Assembly: GCF_008727875.1 (NCBI RefSeq)
Contig: NZ_VTWS01000005.1
Span: 434,001 to 498,000 of the forward strand
Direction: 5' to 3'
DNA from: Larkinella humicola
GTDB taxonomy: Bacteria > Bacteroidota > Bacteroidia > Cytophagales > Spirosomataceae
DNA length: 64,000 bases
Shown here: piece after piece, positions 50,705 to 60,542 of the stretch
Layout: each line of letters starts with the position of its first letter
Numbering within the stretch: position 1 is the first letter of the stretch
Notes under the pieces: generated by a model
Database searches by the model: none
What the model was told of the DNA's origin: nothing
The model's input: only the letters and a program-made list of their open reading frames with translations
Translations under genes and position numbers: made by a program

Positions 50705-52786
50705 TCAGGACACCGTCCCCCCGTTCCAGACCGCCTTATCCGGCCCGATCAGTGACAGGCTGCCATCGCGGTCTTCGGCCATCAGAATCATTCCCTGCGA
50801 TTCCAGTCCCATCATTTTCCGGGGGGCCAGGTTAGCCAGGAATGTTACCTGCTTGCCGATGAGGGTTTCGGGGGCAAAATGTTTGGCAATACCGCTCAGA
50901 ATCTGGCGTGGGCCGGTGCCATCCTCCACTTTCAGTTTCAGGAGTTTATCACTTTTCGGGACGCGTTCGGCTTCCAGGATGGTTCCAATGCGGATGTCCA
51001 TTTTGGCAAAATCATCGTATTGAATCGCCGGTTTGGCTTCCGGAATGGTTTTGGTAGCCAGTTCGTTCATGCGTTTGGATTCGTGCAGTTTAGTGATTTG
51101 TTGGGCAATAACCTCATCTTCCAGTTTCTCAAAAAGCAAAACCGCTTCGCCCAGGGCATGGCCGTGCGGCAGCAAATCCGGTTTGCCCGCATTGATCCAG
51201 TGAAAAGCCGATCCGACGGCGTCTTCCGGTGTAATCCGGTCGGTATTCAGCAGTTTCCGTAATTTTTCGGCGGTAAAAGGCAGAAACGGTTCGCAAACGA
51301 TGCTGAGACTGGCCGAAATCTGCAAGGCAATGTTCAGAATGGTGTTGACGCGCGGCAAGTCGGTTTTGGCCACTTTCCAGGGTTCTGTTTCGGCCAGATA
51401 CTTGTTTCCCAGCCGCGCCAGATCCATCAAATACGTGAGCGCTTCGCGAAAACGGTATTGCTCGATGGCCTGACCGATGCGGTCCGGAAACTGGGCCAGT
51501 TCGTTCAAAACGGCCTGATCGGTTTCGTTCAGCTCGCCTTTGGCCGGCACTTTGCCTTCGCAGAATTTCTGCGTCAGCACCACCGCCCGGTTCACAAAAT
51601 TGCCGAAGATCCCGACCAGTTCGCTGTTGTTGCGGGTCTGAAAATCCTTCCACGTAAACTCGCTGTCTTTGGTTTCGGGGCCATTGGCCGCCAGCACGTA
51701 GCGCAGCACATCCTGCTTGCCCGGCAGTTCGTCCAGGTACTCATGCAGCCACACCGCCCAGTTCCGCGAGGTCGAAATCTTGTCGCCCTCCAGGTTCATA
51801 AACTCGTTGGCGGGCACATTGTCGGCCAGAATATAGCTTCCCTCGTGCATCAGCATCGCCGGGAAAATGATGCAGTGGAACACGATGTTGTCCTTTCCGA
51901 TGAAATGAACCAGTTTCGTGTCTTTATTGCGCCAGTACAATTCCCAATCTTTCCCCTGCTGTTCGGCCCATTCTTTGGTCATCGAAATGTAGCCAATTGG
52001 CGCATCGAACCAGACGTACAGCACTTTGCCGTCCGTATCGGGCAGCGGCACTTTGATGCCCCAGTCGAGGTCGCGGGTCATGGCGCGGGGCCGCAGCCCT
52101 TCTTTCAGCCACGACTGGCACTGCCCCATCACGTTGGTTTTCCACTCCGGATGGCTGTTGACGTATTCCTCGATGCGCGGCTGCATCCGGTCCAGCGGCA
52201 GATACCAGTTTTTGGTGGCTTTCAAAACCGGTTTGGCCCCCGACAGCATCGAGCGCAGCGGTTCTTTCAATTCCGTCGGGCTGAGGGTCGAACCGCAGTT
52301 TTCGCACTGATCACCGTACGCATTGGGGTTTCCGCAAACCGGACAAACGCCCACGATGTAGCGGTCGGCCAGAAATTGCTTCGCCGTTTCGTCGTAGTAC
52401 TGCTCGGTAACTTCTTCGGTAAAATGCCCGTTGTGATACAGATTCAGGAAAAACTCCCGCGAAGTTTCGTGGTGAATCGGTTTCGACGTCCGGGAGTACA
52501 GGTCGAACGAAATTCCAAAATCTTCAAAAGCGCGTTTGATCTGGACGTAATATTTATCGACCACCTGCTGGGGCGTAATGCCTTCTTTCTGAGCGCGGAT
52601 CGTGATGGGAACGCCGTGTTCGTCGGTGCCGCTGATAAAGGCCACGTCTTTGCCCGTTGCACGGAGGTACCGCACATAAATATCGGCGGGCAGGTAACAA
52701 CCGGCGAGGTGTCCGATGTGAATCGGGCCGTTGGCGTAAATCAGGGCCGCCGTGACGGTATAGCGTTGCGGATTTTCGAGTGACAT
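50705..52786 (-). CDS. metG: methionyl-tRNA synthetase
   Basis: 693 residues from ATG 52786 ([20 protein letters not shown]); an upstream in-frame extension has no family similarity. HIGH motif at 23-26 (HIGH) and a KMSKS equivalent KISTS (336-340). A zinc knuckle is seen with CPVCGN and CENCGS, and the C-terminal OB-fold tRNA-binding domain occupies the last 110 residues ([11 protein letters not shown]). Charges tRNA-Met in the cytoplasm. Promoter-like sequences overlap those of the divergent ATPase gene. Confidence 0.97.
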   Translation of the reverse strand: MSLENPQRYTVTAALIYANGPIHIGHLAGCYLPADIYVRYLRATGKDVAFISGTDEHGVPITIRAQKEGITPQQVVDKYYVQIKRAFEDFGISFDLYSRTSKPIHHETSREFFLNLYHNGHFTEEVTEQYYDETAKQFLADRYIVGVCPVCGNPNAYGDQCENCGSTLSPTELKEPLRSMLSGAKPVLKATKNWYLPLDRMQPRIEEYVNSHPEWKTNVMGQCQSWLKEGLRPRAMTRDLDWGIKVPLPDTDGKVLYVWFDAPIGYISMTKEWAEQQGKDWELYWRNKDTKLVHFIGKDNIVFHCIIFPAMLMHEGSYILADNVPANEFMNLEGDKISTSRNWAVWLHEYLDELPGKQDVLRYVLAANGPETKDSEFTWKDFQTRNNSELVGIFGNFVNRAVVLTQKFCEGKVPAKGELNETDQAVLNELAQFPDRIGQAIEQYRFREALTYLMDLARLGNKYLAETEPWKVAKTDLPRVNTILNIALQISASLSIVCEPFLPFTAEKLRKLLNTDRITPEDAVGSAFHWINAGKPDLLPHGHALGEAVLLFEKLEDEVIAQQITKLHESKRMNELATKTIPEAKPAIQYDDFAKMDIRIGTILEAERVPKSDKLLKLKVEDGTGPRQILSGIAKHFAPETLIGKQVTFLANLAPRKMMGLESQGMILMAEDRDGSLSLIGPDKAVWNGGTVS

Positions 52787-52865
52787 GTTCGTCGGTTTAC
52801 GGTTTTCGGTATTCGGTTCAACACAGAAACAATGGCGGGTTCCATCTTCCGTCAAACGCACCTTT

Positions 52866-52896
52866 CAAAACCTAATTTTGGCGCGAAATTAGCAAA
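52866..52896 (-). promoter_or_regulatory. candidate metG promoter
   Basis: On the minus strand TTTG (52893-52896), 18-base spacer, TAGGTTTTG (52866-52874). About 80 bp before ATG 52786. Confidence 0.4.
52873..52880 (+). promoter_or_regulatory. candidate -7 element for the ATPase/Toprim pair
   Basis: TAATTTTG, an exact TAnnTTTG match on the + strand, 79 bp before ATG 52959; the -33 partner is unclear. It overlaps the divergent metG element. Confidence 0.35.
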
Positions 52897-52958
52897 TCGG
52901 CGGCAAACGTTGTTATGTTTACAAAAATGCTCGTCACCGGGCGGATCTGGATAACACC

Positions 52959-54014
52959 ATGGAAAGCACGAATAATTTCCTGAACTGGGTTGAAATCAAA
53001 AACTTCAAGTCGATCAAAGACCTGCGGCTGGACTGCAAGCGCGTCAACGTCTTCATCGGCAAGCCGAATGTGGGAAAATCGAATATTTTGGAGGGGTTGG
53101 GGTTGTTGGGGGCGAATTATAGTGACGATAAGTACTTGAGCGGAGCGATTCGGTATGAGGATGTAAGAGATTTATTTACCGATAATGATCCTGAGCACCC
53201 TATCCAAATAACGACAAACCAACTTTCCGCCGAACTCAAACAGGATAATTACTTCGAAGATCCTACTGAAAAATCTTTTATGCTTACAAGAAGAAGCAAT
53301 ATCGACTCTTCAAGCAACAGAAGTTTTACCATCAAAAACAAAGGTAAGGTAACAACAGTTGGAGCAGGTATATTTTCTAATCGTGGTGAGCGGGATCATT
53401 TTGATACATACCGTACAAGTCCTGTTAAAAAGTATGATTTTCTTTCATTGAATACCTTCGATAGTACTTTTAGTCAATACCTCCTTCCGCCAGGAGGGCC
53501 AAACTTGTATGAAATAGTAAGGAGAAACAAAGATTTATGGAGCGAGTTTGCGAAGTTGTTTACCGAGCAGCAATTGGAACTCGTTTTATTTGATGCAAAG
53601 CAGGAGTTTATTCTACAAAAAAAGGAAGGGCCCTATGTCAAACAATATCCATTCTTCTCAATAGCTGACACCTTCCGGCGGTATATGTTTTATATATCAG
53701 CCATTGAGTCTAATAAGGATTCAGTACTTATCTTCGAAGAACCGGAAGTACACTCATTTCCGCCGTATACGCAGTCACTAGCCTACCGAATGATTTACGA
53801 TGAAGATAACCAATACTTCATTTCAACACACAGCCCTTACATGCTTCATCCATTTATCGCCAAAATGGATTACTCGGATTTGAATGTTTTTATTACGTAT
53901 TACCATGATTACCAGACAAAAGTAAAAGCGTTGACACAAGAAGAATTCCGTGACATTCTGGACTATAGTACCAATGTGTTTTTCAATCTGAATAAATTTG
54001 AGCCTAATGCCTAA
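52959..54014 (+). CDS. AAA_15/21-type ATPase
   Basis: 351 residues. VEIKNFKSIKDL opens the ABC-like ATPase head, Walker A GKPNVGKS is at 34-41, and the Walker B/signature end reads FEEPEVHSFPP (E260, E261) with a STHSPYML His-switch motif. It lacks a long coiled coil, so it is the short OLD/RecF-like class often found in defence systems. About 190 bases at the 5' end are G+C-rich like the host, while the rest is A+T-rich. Its last 8 bases overlap the next gene (ATGCCTAA), so the two form a coupled pair. Likely a defence or DNA-repair ATPase. Confidence 0.85.
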   Translation: MESTNNFLNWVEIKNFKSIKDLRLDCKRVNVFIGKPNVGKSNILEGLGLLGANYSDDKYLSGAIRYEDVRDLFTDNDPEHPIQITTNQLSAELKQDNYFEDPTEKSFMLTRRSNIDSSSNRSFTIKNKGKVTTVGAGIFSNRGERDHFDTYRTSPVKKYDFLSLNTFDSTFSQYLLPPGGPNLYEIVRRNKDLWSEFAKLFTEQQLELVLFDAKQEFILQKKEGPYVKQYPFFSIADTFRRYMFYISAIESNKDSVLIFEEPEVHSFPPYTQSLAYRMIYDEDNQYFISTHSPYMLHPFIAKMDYSDLNVFITYYHDYQTKVKALTQEEFRDILDYSTNVFFNLNKFEPNA

Positions 54015-54504
54015 GACCGTACTATTATATCCTGAATGTCACGCTGATACGGCCTTAATACGGTTTTTAGTAAAAGATGAAAACCTACTTATACATTCAG
54101 CAGGTACGGAAGTGGCAAAAGACATGCAAATAGGCATCCAATCGGCAGATGTAGTAGTCGGAATAATTGATAATGACAAGGTTAAACCACGCTATTTCGA
54201 TTTGTTTGTAAAGCTAAATGAGCAAAATAAAACCTGCTTCATGCATAAGCCTGACTCGGCTGAATATGTCATTATCATTGATAAAGCCATTGAAAGTTTC
54301 CTGATTTGGAATGCGGAGCAAGTAAATCTAGACTTAGCTTTGTACGGTTTTCCCATTAAGCCCAAATTATTGGGAGAAAAGCTAAAAACGCCATCAATCC
54401 AAACCGATCCTAACTACCTCCAACTCCTCACCGACCTCCAAACCCGCCAGGCACCCGGTTTCATCACCCTCGAAAACATCCTGAATGACTTCCTCACTCC
54501 CTGA
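54007..54504 (+). CDS. small Toprim-like partner of the ATPase
   Basis: About 165 residues from ATG 54007 (a TTG three codons earlier is possible). E10 in YPECHADT followed by D55-x-D57 in IIDND gives the spacing expected of a Toprim-like metal site, though I cannot confirm the fold. AAA15 ATPase plus Toprim-like protein is the arrangement of PARIS/AriAB and related systems, although this partner is short. The gene is A+T-rich until about 54400, then abruptly like the host. Its end overlaps the epimerase start by 20 bp. Nuclease or RNase activity is inference. Confidence 0.65.
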   Translation: MPKTVLLYPECHADTALIRFLVKDENLLIHSAGTEVAKDMQIGIQSADVVVGIIDNDKVKPRYFDLFVKLNEQNKTCFMHKPDSAEYVIIIDKAIESFLIWNAEQVNLDLALYGFPIKPKLLGEKLKTPSIQTDPNYLQLLTDLQTRQAPGFITLENILNDFLTP

Positions 54505-55516
54505 TATCACCCTCATCACCGGCGCCAACGGCCTCATCGGCAGCCACATCATCCGGCGGTATCTCGACGCAGGCCGAACCGTGGCGGCTCTCCGGCGCGC
54601 CAACAGTGATCTGAGTTTACTGAACGACAGCCAGGACCGCGTCACCTGGCTCGAAGGCGATATTCTGGATATCCCATCGCTGGAAGACGCGCTCCAAACC
54701 GTGCTGACCCGCGGCACCGTCGATGTGATTCACGTGGCCGCCATGATTTCCTACTCGCCGAAAGACCGCGACCGCATGGACAAAGTCAATGTGGAAGGAA
54801 CGGCCAATGTGGTTAATCTCTGTCTGGCGAAGGGCGTTCGGAAACTGGGCTACGTCAGTTCGGTGGCCGCCGTCGGTCGCCCGACGATCAAAGGTGAGAA
54901 CTCCAACGCAGCCATCGTGATCGATGAAGAGCAACGCTGGGAAGAGTCGCCCCAGAACTCCTTTTATGGCCAAACCAAATACCGGGCCGAACTGGAAGTC
55001 TGGCGCGGGATTGCCGAAGGACTCGACGCCGTGATGGTCAACCCGTCGCTGGTGTTGGGCGAAGGTGACTGGACGCGCAGCAGCACCCAGCTCTTCAAGT
55101 ATGCCTACGACGAAAAACCGTTCTACCCCGCCGGGATGGTCAATCTGGTCGATGTGCGGGATGTGGCCGAAGCAGTTTTTCAGCTCATGCAGAGCCTCAT
55201 CACCGCCGAACGGTTTATTCTAAGCGCGAAAAGCCTGACGTATAAGGAATTTCTGGACAAGATGGCGGATGCGATGGGCAAAAAACGAACGAAATACCGC
55301 GTTGCCCCCAAACTCACGCAGTTGCTGTGGCCCGTCGAAGCCATCCGCTCCTGGATCACGGGCAAGCCCCCGCTGATTACCCGCGAAACCGCTCGGTCGG
55401 CATCGGGAAATTACCAGTATGATGGCCGGAAGATCGAAAAAAGGCTCCCTTTCCGCTACCGCAATACCGACGAAACGATTCACCGGATTTCTGTGTTTTT
55501 CAAGCAGAAGCAGTGA
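54485..55516 (+). CDS. NAD-dependent epimerase/dehydratase (extended SDR)
   Basis: 343 residues. Rossmann glycine motif TGANGLIG (12-19), Y161-x3-K165 catalytic pair in FYGQTKYRAE, and a substrate-side VNPSLVLG segment. It fits the extended short-chain dehydrogenase group, most often annotated as NAD-dependent epimerase; the substrate is unknown (nucleotide sugar or dihydroflavonol-like). Its ATG lies inside the 3' end of the Toprim-like gene in another frame, so the two overlap by 20 bp. Confidence 0.9.
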   Translation: MTSSLPDITLITGANGLIGSHIIRRYLDAGRTVAALRRANSDLSLLNDSQDRVTWLEGDILDIPSLEDALQTVLTRGTVDVIHVAAMISYSPKDRDRMDKVNVEGTANVVNLCLAKGVRKLGYVSSVAAVGRPTIKGENSNAAIVIDEEQRWEESPQNSFYGQTKYRAELEVWRGIAEGLDAVMVNPSLVLGEGDWTRSSTQLFKYAYDEKPFYPAGMVNLVDVRDVAEAVFQLMQSLITAERFILSAKSLTYKEFLDKMADAMGKKRTKYRVAPKLTQLLWPVEAIRSWITGKPPLITRETARSASGNYQYDGRKIEKRLPFRYRNTDETIHRISVFFKQKQ

Positions 55517-55606
55517 CCACTGGCCGTGAATCGGATCTAAAATACTGATCGCCAATTCATGCGAAAACCGGCCCAAAACCACTGCCTCCTTTTTTTGCGC
55601 GAATAG

Positions 55607-55636
55607 TTGCGGAATAGATTATTAGTTGTATATTTC
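55607..55636 (+). promoter_or_regulatory. promoter-like element of the TPR gene
   Basis: TTG (55607-55609), exactly 19 bases, TATATTTC (55629-55636), one mismatch to TAnnTTTG. About 60 bp before ATG 55699. Confidence 0.5.
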
Positions 55637-55698
55637 TACTACATTTCCACGCTGAATAGTGGTGTATAGTATATACGTAACCCCTGTACGAAGTGAAT

Positions 55699-57102
55699 AT
55701 GGAGCAAGAGTTTGAGGAAAGAGAAAGCGAAATAAAGGCCTCGATACAGCGATTTGAGAGTATGCTGGACGGCTCCGAAAACCAATTTTTCGATCTGGAT
55801 GTCTACGAGCAGATGGTCGAACATTACATGGAAGAAGGCGATCTGGAAAAGGCCATGAAAGCCTGCGAAGCCGGACTCGGAAATTTCCCCTACTCGCTGG
55901 AATTGATGCTGGATAAAGCCCAGTTGCTGGCTACGAACGGAAAGTATGAGCAGGCCCTGGGTCTGCTGGATCGAGCCGCCCTGTATAACCCCAGCGACCC
56001 CGATATTCAATACATGCAGGGAACGATCAGTAACCTCGCCGGGAATTTCGAACAATCCGTTGAGATTTTAAATGATCTGCTGGAAACCGCCGACGAGAAG
56101 GACGACATCTATTTTCAAATTGGGCAAACCTATCAGAATTGGGGAAAATACGAGCAGGCTATCGAGAATTATAAAACATCGATTAACCACAACATTAACA
56201 ACGAAAATTCTCTTTATGAACTGGCGTTTTGCCTGGACCTGATCGGCGAACTGGAAAACAGTCTGGATTACTACCAGCAACTCATCGACCGCGACCCTTA
56301 CTCGCACAACGCCTGGTACAACATTGGTATTGCCTACAGCAAACTGAGCCGGTATAAAGACGCGGCCGAAGCGTATGACTACGCGACGATTATCAAAGAA
56401 GATTTTGCGTCGGCGTATTTCAATCTCGGCAACACGTACATGAACCTGGGCGAATTTGTGAAAGCAGAGGAAGCTTACCGCAGTACGCTGAAGTACGAGG
56501 AAGCTACGCCCGAAACGTATTGTTACCTGGGTGCTAGTCTGGAGAAACAAAACCGCTACGGAGAAGCCATTACGCGCTACCGCGATGCCGTTCATCTCGA
56601 TAGTCTTTGGGATGAGGGCTACTACGGGATTGGCGTTTGCCTGAGTGAATTGGGCAAATGGCACGAATCCATTCCGTTTTTGCGGAAAGCCTTGAAACTG
56701 AACGAGAAAAATGCCGAATACTGGCTCGCTCTGGCCGAAACCGAGTACAAGCTGGGCAATGGCATATCGAGTCTCGAAGCGTTTGAGAAAGCCGTGGAAG
56801 CCGATCCGGCCAATGTCGATGTATACCTGCAATGGTCACTCGTGATGTTCGACCAGGGGGATTTCACCCGCGCCCACGAAATCATTGAGATGGGCATCGA
56901 GGAACTGCCGCAGGAAGCGGATTTGTACTACCGGGCCGTGATTTACCTCATCCATGCCGGTTCCTACCGCGAAGCGCTCGTTAGTCTGGAAGCGGCTTTA
57001 ACGCTCAACTACGACCAGCACGTTCTGTTGTTCGATTTCTTTCCGGAACTGGAAAAACAGAAAGCGCTCTACAAGATCATCGAGCAGTACCGTAAAAATT
57101 AA
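55699..57102 (+). CDS. TPR-repeat protein
   Basis: About 467 residues from ATG 55699 (a GTG two codons earlier is possible). Except for an acidic N-terminus it is made of about 12 TPR units (for example YQNWGKYEQAIENYKTSI, AYSKLSRYKDAAEAYDYA). There is no signal peptide, so it is cytoplasmic and probably a protein-interaction scaffold. It has its own promoter-like element and a terminator at 57121-57151. The specific partner is not known. Confidence 0.88.
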   Translation: MEQEFEERESEIKASIQRFESMLDGSENQFFDLDVYEQMVEHYMEEGDLEKAMKACEAGLGNFPYSLELMLDKAQLLATNGKYEQALGLLDRAALYNPSDPDIQYMQGTISNLAGNFEQSVEILNDLLETADEKDDIYFQIGQTYQNWGKYEQAIENYKTSINHNINNENSLYELAFCLDLIGELENSLDYYQQLIDRDPYSHNAWYNIGIAYSKLSRYKDAAEAYDYATIIKEDFASAYFNLGNTYMNLGEFVKAEEAYRSTLKYEEATPETYCYLGASLEKQNRYGEAITRYRDAVHLDSLWDEGYYGIGVCLSELGKWHESIPFLRKALKLNEKNAEYWLALAETEYKLGNGISSLEAFEKAVEADPANVDVYLQWSLVMFDQGDFTRAHEIIEMGIEELPQEADLYYRAVIYLIHAGSYREALVSLEAALTLNYDQHVLLFDFFPELEKQKALYKIIEQYRKN

Positions 57103-57120
57103 TTTGGCGTATTCCGCCGT

Positions 57121-57151
57121 AAAAGCCGCCCTTTTTAGAGTGGCTTTTTTT
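57121..57151 (+). terminator. intrinsic terminator of the TPR gene
   Basis: AAAAGCCGCCCT/AGAGTGGCTTTT stem with one mismatch and one wobble pair, then a T run, 18 bp after the stop. Confidence 0.7.
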
Positions 57152-57202
57152 ACGGGCATAGTTTTTGCAATCGACTCGTAAACCCAATACAGACTCAACG
57201 TT

Positions 57203-58036
57203 ATGCAGAAAACGTTCATATCTTTCTTGTTTCTTAGCTTATTAGTCGGATTCGCCAGTGTTCAACCCGCCGTTGCCCAAAATCGACTCAAAAAAATCAC
57301 CTACACCGATGGCACGACCCGGCAGTTTTTTTATGATGCCGACGGCAAACTCAGTAAAGAAGAACTTACCCGCGAACAGGCACCCCTCAGTCAGTTTCAG
57401 CACAGTTACGGCACCGGCGGCAAACTGACCACCTATTCGATGCGGTACCAAACGCCCGAAACGCCGTGGAATTACGGCTATTCGGAACAGTATAACTACA
57501 GCAGGGAGGGACGCCTGAATTCGAAAGAACGTTACCTGCTCCGCAGAGGGCTTTCACTGGATAAACCCGAAAAATCGCTCTTTTTTTCAGACTCCCTGAT
57601 CTACAATGCCACCGGTCAGATTGTGGGCCGTCAGCGGTATACGTACCCGCCCCGGGGTGAAATGGCCGGGCGCTCACCGGTTACTTTGACTGCCAGCCAG
57701 TACCGCTACGACGCCAGCGGCAACCTGATCGAAGAAACCGTGACGACCACCCCCCTGCAACGGAACGCAGCCGCGACCACCACCACCCGCCGGATCGTGT
57801 ACGAATACGACAATAAACCGAATCCGTATTGCCTGGCCGAATGCCCCATTTTCGACCAGATGAGCTGGTCGAAAAACAACTGCATTCGGACGTCTACCTA
57901 TCAGGTTGAAGCAGGGACGCTGAGTAAACCGTCGGTAAGCGAATACCGCTATGTTTACGACAACAACCTGCCGGTCAGGCGGTTGCTGGCCGACAACTCC
58001 ACCCTTCTGGAGCAGTACGAATACGAAACCTATTAA
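57203..58036 (+). CDS. exported protein with YD-repeat-like strands
   Basis: 277 residues with a signal peptide (to about residue 24, ending AVAQN). Several segments have a YD/RHS-like rhythm (RLKKITYTDGTTRQFFYDADG, split here by text; QYRYDASGNLIEE; YEYETY at the end). This suggests a small beta-helical or RHS-like wrapper. Function unknown. Its stop overlaps the convergent mechanosensitive channel stop by 4 bp. Confidence 0.75.
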   Translation: MQKTFISFLFLSLLVGFASVQPAVAQNRLKKITYTDGTTRQFFYDADGKLSKEELTREQAPLSQFQHSYGTGGKLTTYSMRYQTPETPWNYGYSEQYNYSREGRLNSKERYLLRRGLSLDKPEKSLFFSDSLIYNATGQIVGRQRYTYPPRGEMAGRSPVTLTASQYRYDASGNLIEETVTTTPLQRNAAATTTTRRIVYEYDNKPNPYCLAECPIFDQMSWSKNNCIRTSTYQVEAGTLSKPSVSEYRYVYDNNLPVRRLLADNSTLLEQYEYETY

Positions 58037-58908
58037 TTGGACGATTCGGCGGACTCACTGGCGCGTTTTTTCAGGTCGTAGGTGTGGGGCGGAAAAAGCA
58101 TCAGTACCTCGTTTTCGCCGAAGGCTTTTTTGACGACCATGATGGCTTCGCTCAACGCCTTGGTGGCATCCACTTTGGTTGGATCGATCCAGAACCAGAC
58201 CAGAAACTGGATCATTTCGAGCGAAACGCCCTTGTAGTGCATTTCAACCGGTTTGTCTTTCCGGATAAACGGCAGGGCCTTTACGGCGCTGATCGCCACC
58301 CGCTGGGCTTTGCTTAAATCATCGAGGTGCGACACCCCCGCCGTTAGTTCGATCCGCCGTTCGCCGGTGCGGGAGAAGTTGGTGATCGGTTTCTGAAAAA
58401 TATCCTTACTTGGTATTTCGATGGTTTGCCCCGCCGAATTGTCCAGCACAATTGAACGCAGTTTGATGCGGACCACTTTCCCCAGAAAACCGTTGGTTTC
58501 TACCACATCGCCGACTTCAATCGGTCGCTGAAGGGCAATGATCGTTCCCGAAATGAAGTTGGCCGTCAGGTCCTGAAACGCAAAACCGATGGCCAGCGCC
58601 AGCACACCGGCCCCCGCCAACAACGACGCCACGGTTTTTTCGAGCCCCAGAATGTCGAGGGCGATGAACAAACCCAGCGTCATCACCACCAACTGGGCGA
58701 CGGTTCCGGTCAGGTTAATGAGCGACAGGTTATCGCTAAACCGGTCGAAAGCCCGTACCACCAGCCTGCGGAAATACCGGGATACGAAATTAAAAACCAA
58801 AATAACCAGCAGCGCCACCGCCAGATTCGGTACATACAGAACGGCGGTTTTGACCCAGCCTTCCAGACGTTCGAAAATGAGCCGCGCTACGTCTCCTAGA
58901 TTCAGCAT
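58033..58908 (-). CDS. MscS-type mechanosensitive channel
   Basis: About 291 residues from ATG 58908. Three transmembrane helices (about 20-45, 60-85, 95-125) with a pore-lining AGAGVLALAIGFAFQDL helix are followed by the beta domain (IEVGDVVETNG, SKDIFQKPITNFSR) and a cytoplasmic alpha/beta domain with MLFPPHTYDL. This is the minimal MscS architecture that releases solutes on hypo-osmotic shock. It follows the GT9 gene by 65 bp on the same strand. Confidence 0.92.
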   Translation of the reverse strand: MLNLGDVARLIFERLEGWVKTAVLYVPNLAVALLVILVFNFVSRYFRRLVVRAFDRFSDNLSLINLTGTVAQLVVMTLGLFIALDILGLEKTVASLLAGAGVLALAIGFAFQDLTANFISGTIIALQRPIEVGDVVETNGFLGKVVRIKLRSIVLDNSAGQTIEIPSKDIFQKPITNFSRTGERRIELTAGVSHLDDLSKAQRVAISAVKALPFIRKDKPVEMHYKGVSLEMIQFLVWFWIDPTKVDATKALSEAIMVVKKAFGENEVLMLFPPHTYDLKKRASESAESSN

Positions 58909-58973
58909 AGGCACACTAGACAAGGTATGATAAGGTAGAAACCGATGCCGAAGCCGATGTGTTTCAACGGACC

Positions 58974-59972
58974 TCACCTGGGCAGCCTTTGGATCAGTTG
59001 CTCCGTCCGAATTCCGTAGGCACACTGGAAATGGCCCAGCGGACACGTTTTACGCCCGTGCAGACCGCAGGGACGGCAGTCGAGCATTTCTTCGATCTCG
59101 ATCCGCTGCGAATCGTCGGCCAGCGGCCCGAAACCGAACTGCGGAATGGTCGAACAGAAAATAGCCGTTGTCGGGGCATTTACCGCCGTCGCCAGGTGCA
59201 GGGGGGCCGAATCGTTGACGTAATTCATCTGCGCCCCTTTCATCAAAGCCGCCGATTCCAGAAACGATAACTTACCGGAAAGATTCACCACCCGTTCGCT
59301 GCCGACACCCTGCCGGATTCGCTCCGCGGCTTCGGAATCCGACGGAGCGCCCAGCAAATACACCGTCAGCGAAGGTGGTATCTGCCGCAGAAAATCCATC
59401 CATTTTTCTTCCGGATACTGTTTCGTAAACCAGACCGATGTCGGTGCCAGACAAATGTACGGTTGGGTCTGATACGGTTTTACGCGCTCAAAATCGCCGG
59501 GCGATGGATACAGCCGGGGCTTCAAAGCCGTGTGATTGGTGAACCAGCTAACCAGTTCCGTGTTGCGGTTAATCTCGTGAACGTCAGGCGCAATCCGGTG
59601 CTCGATGCGGTGGGTAAAGAAGCGCGAGAAAGGATTCTTCTCAAACCCGACGGTTTCTTCGGCCCCCGACAGTGCAGTGAGCAAACCCGTGGCGCCGAAC
59701 CGTTGCAGGTTGATCACCTTGTCGTAGCGACGGGAGCGAATGAGCCGGATCAAGCGCAGCAAATCGCGGTATTTCCCGTTTTTTTTATCCCAAATCAGTA
59801 CATCGTTCACATGAGGGTTATTTTTTAGTAACCCTTCGTTCCCCTTTCGAAGCAAAAAGTCGATGGTGGCGTCGGGAAAATGGAAATGGAGTTTTTCCAC
59901 CAGTGAGGTGGCCAGAATAACATCGCCGATGAAAGCGGTTTGGACAATGAGAAACCGGGCAGGTTGATTCAT
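58974..59972 (-). CDS. glycosyltransferase family 9 (heptosyltransferase-like)
   Basis: 332 residues. Begins RFLIVQTAFIGDVILATSL, contains APTSVWFTKQYPEEKW and VNDSAPLHLATAVNAPT, the paired GT-B domains typical of GT9. In Gram-negatives GT9 enzymes add heptose to lipopolysaccharide core; the donor here may be another sugar. C-terminal CRPCGLHGRKTCPLG contains a cysteine pair seen in many GT9 proteins. Cytoplasmic. Confidence 0.9.
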   Translation of the reverse strand: MNQPARFLIVQTAFIGDVILATSLVEKLHFHFPDATIDFLLRKGNEGLLKNNPHVNDVLIWDKKNGKYRDLLRLIRLIRSRRYDKVINLQRFGATGLLTALSGAEETVGFEKNPFSRFFTHRIEHRIAPDVHEINRNTELVSWFTNHTALKPRLYPSPGDFERVKPYQTQPYICLAPTSVWFTKQYPEEKWMDFLRQIPPSLTVYLLGAPSDSEAAERIRQGVGSERVVNLSGKLSFLESAALMKGAQMNYVNDSAPLHLATAVNAPTTAIFCSTIPQFGFGPLADDSQRIEIEEMLDCRPCGLHGRKTCPLGHFQCAYGIRTEQLIQRLPR

Positions 59973-60145
59973 TTAACAAATTTCAGGATGGCCTTTACCT
60001 CTCAACAAGTTAATCCATCCAATATTAGATTAAAAACCCCTGATTCCAAAAACCGGAGACCGGATTCTGTCCATTTGTGTACATCCGCTGTCCGTTTCTG
60101 GACAAATTCTTCTTCAGTCCGCCATCAAAACCGGCTCTATTGCAA

Positions 60146-60162
60146 CCAGAAAGGCATTCTGG
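60146..60162. promoter_or_regulatory. possible PadR operator dyad
   Basis: CCAGAA-AGGCA-TTCTGG, a perfect 6-bp inverted repeat with a 5-base spacer, 38 bp before ATG 60201 of the PadR gene. Autoregulation is typical for PadR proteins; this site is a guess. Confidence 0.3.
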
Positions 60163-60200
60163 CAGTTTGGCAAGGCATTTGTTTAGCAAATAACAAGGAA

Positions 60201-60539
60201 ATGCAAAAAACCATGGGAAGACCATATCTGGGCGAATTTGAAGAACTGGTTTTACTCACCGTTGCGGTGCTGGACGGAAGTGCGTATGGCGTGACGATTG
60301 CGGCTGAACTCAAGCAGCGCACGGATCGCGTCATCAGCCTGAGCGGTGTTCATATTGCCCTGTACCGCCTGGAAGATAAGGGGTTTGTAAGCTCCGAACT
60401 GGGCGGGGCCACGGCCGCGCGGGGTGGCCGCCGAAAGCGGCTATTTGGCATCACGGCCGCCGGCAAACAAACCTTGAGCGAGATGCGGCAGGTACGCAAC
60501 GAACTCTGGGAATCCATTCCAAACCCATCCTGGTCATAG
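60201..60539 (+). CDS. PadR-family transcriptional regulator
   Basis: 112 residues from ATG 60201 (ATG 60213 is an alternative). MGRPYLGEFEELVLLTV, GSAYGVTIAAEL, SGVHIALYRLEDKGFV and a GGRRKRLFGITAAG wing form the winged helix of PadR-s1 regulators. Followed after 3 bp by an FtsX-type permease gene, the usual pairing in Bacteroidota, so it probably represses its own operon. Confidence 0.92.
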   Translation: MQKTMGRPYLGEFEELVLLTVAVLDGSAYGVTIAAELKQRTDRVISLSGVHIALYRLEDKGFVSSELGGATAARGGRRKRLFGITAAGKQTLSEMRQVRNELWESIPNPSWS

Positions 60540-60542
60540 CCC

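Noticed and set aside
51458-52783. 441-codon + strand frame opposite metG
   Set aside because: metG on the minus strand is unambiguous; the other frame is a shadow.
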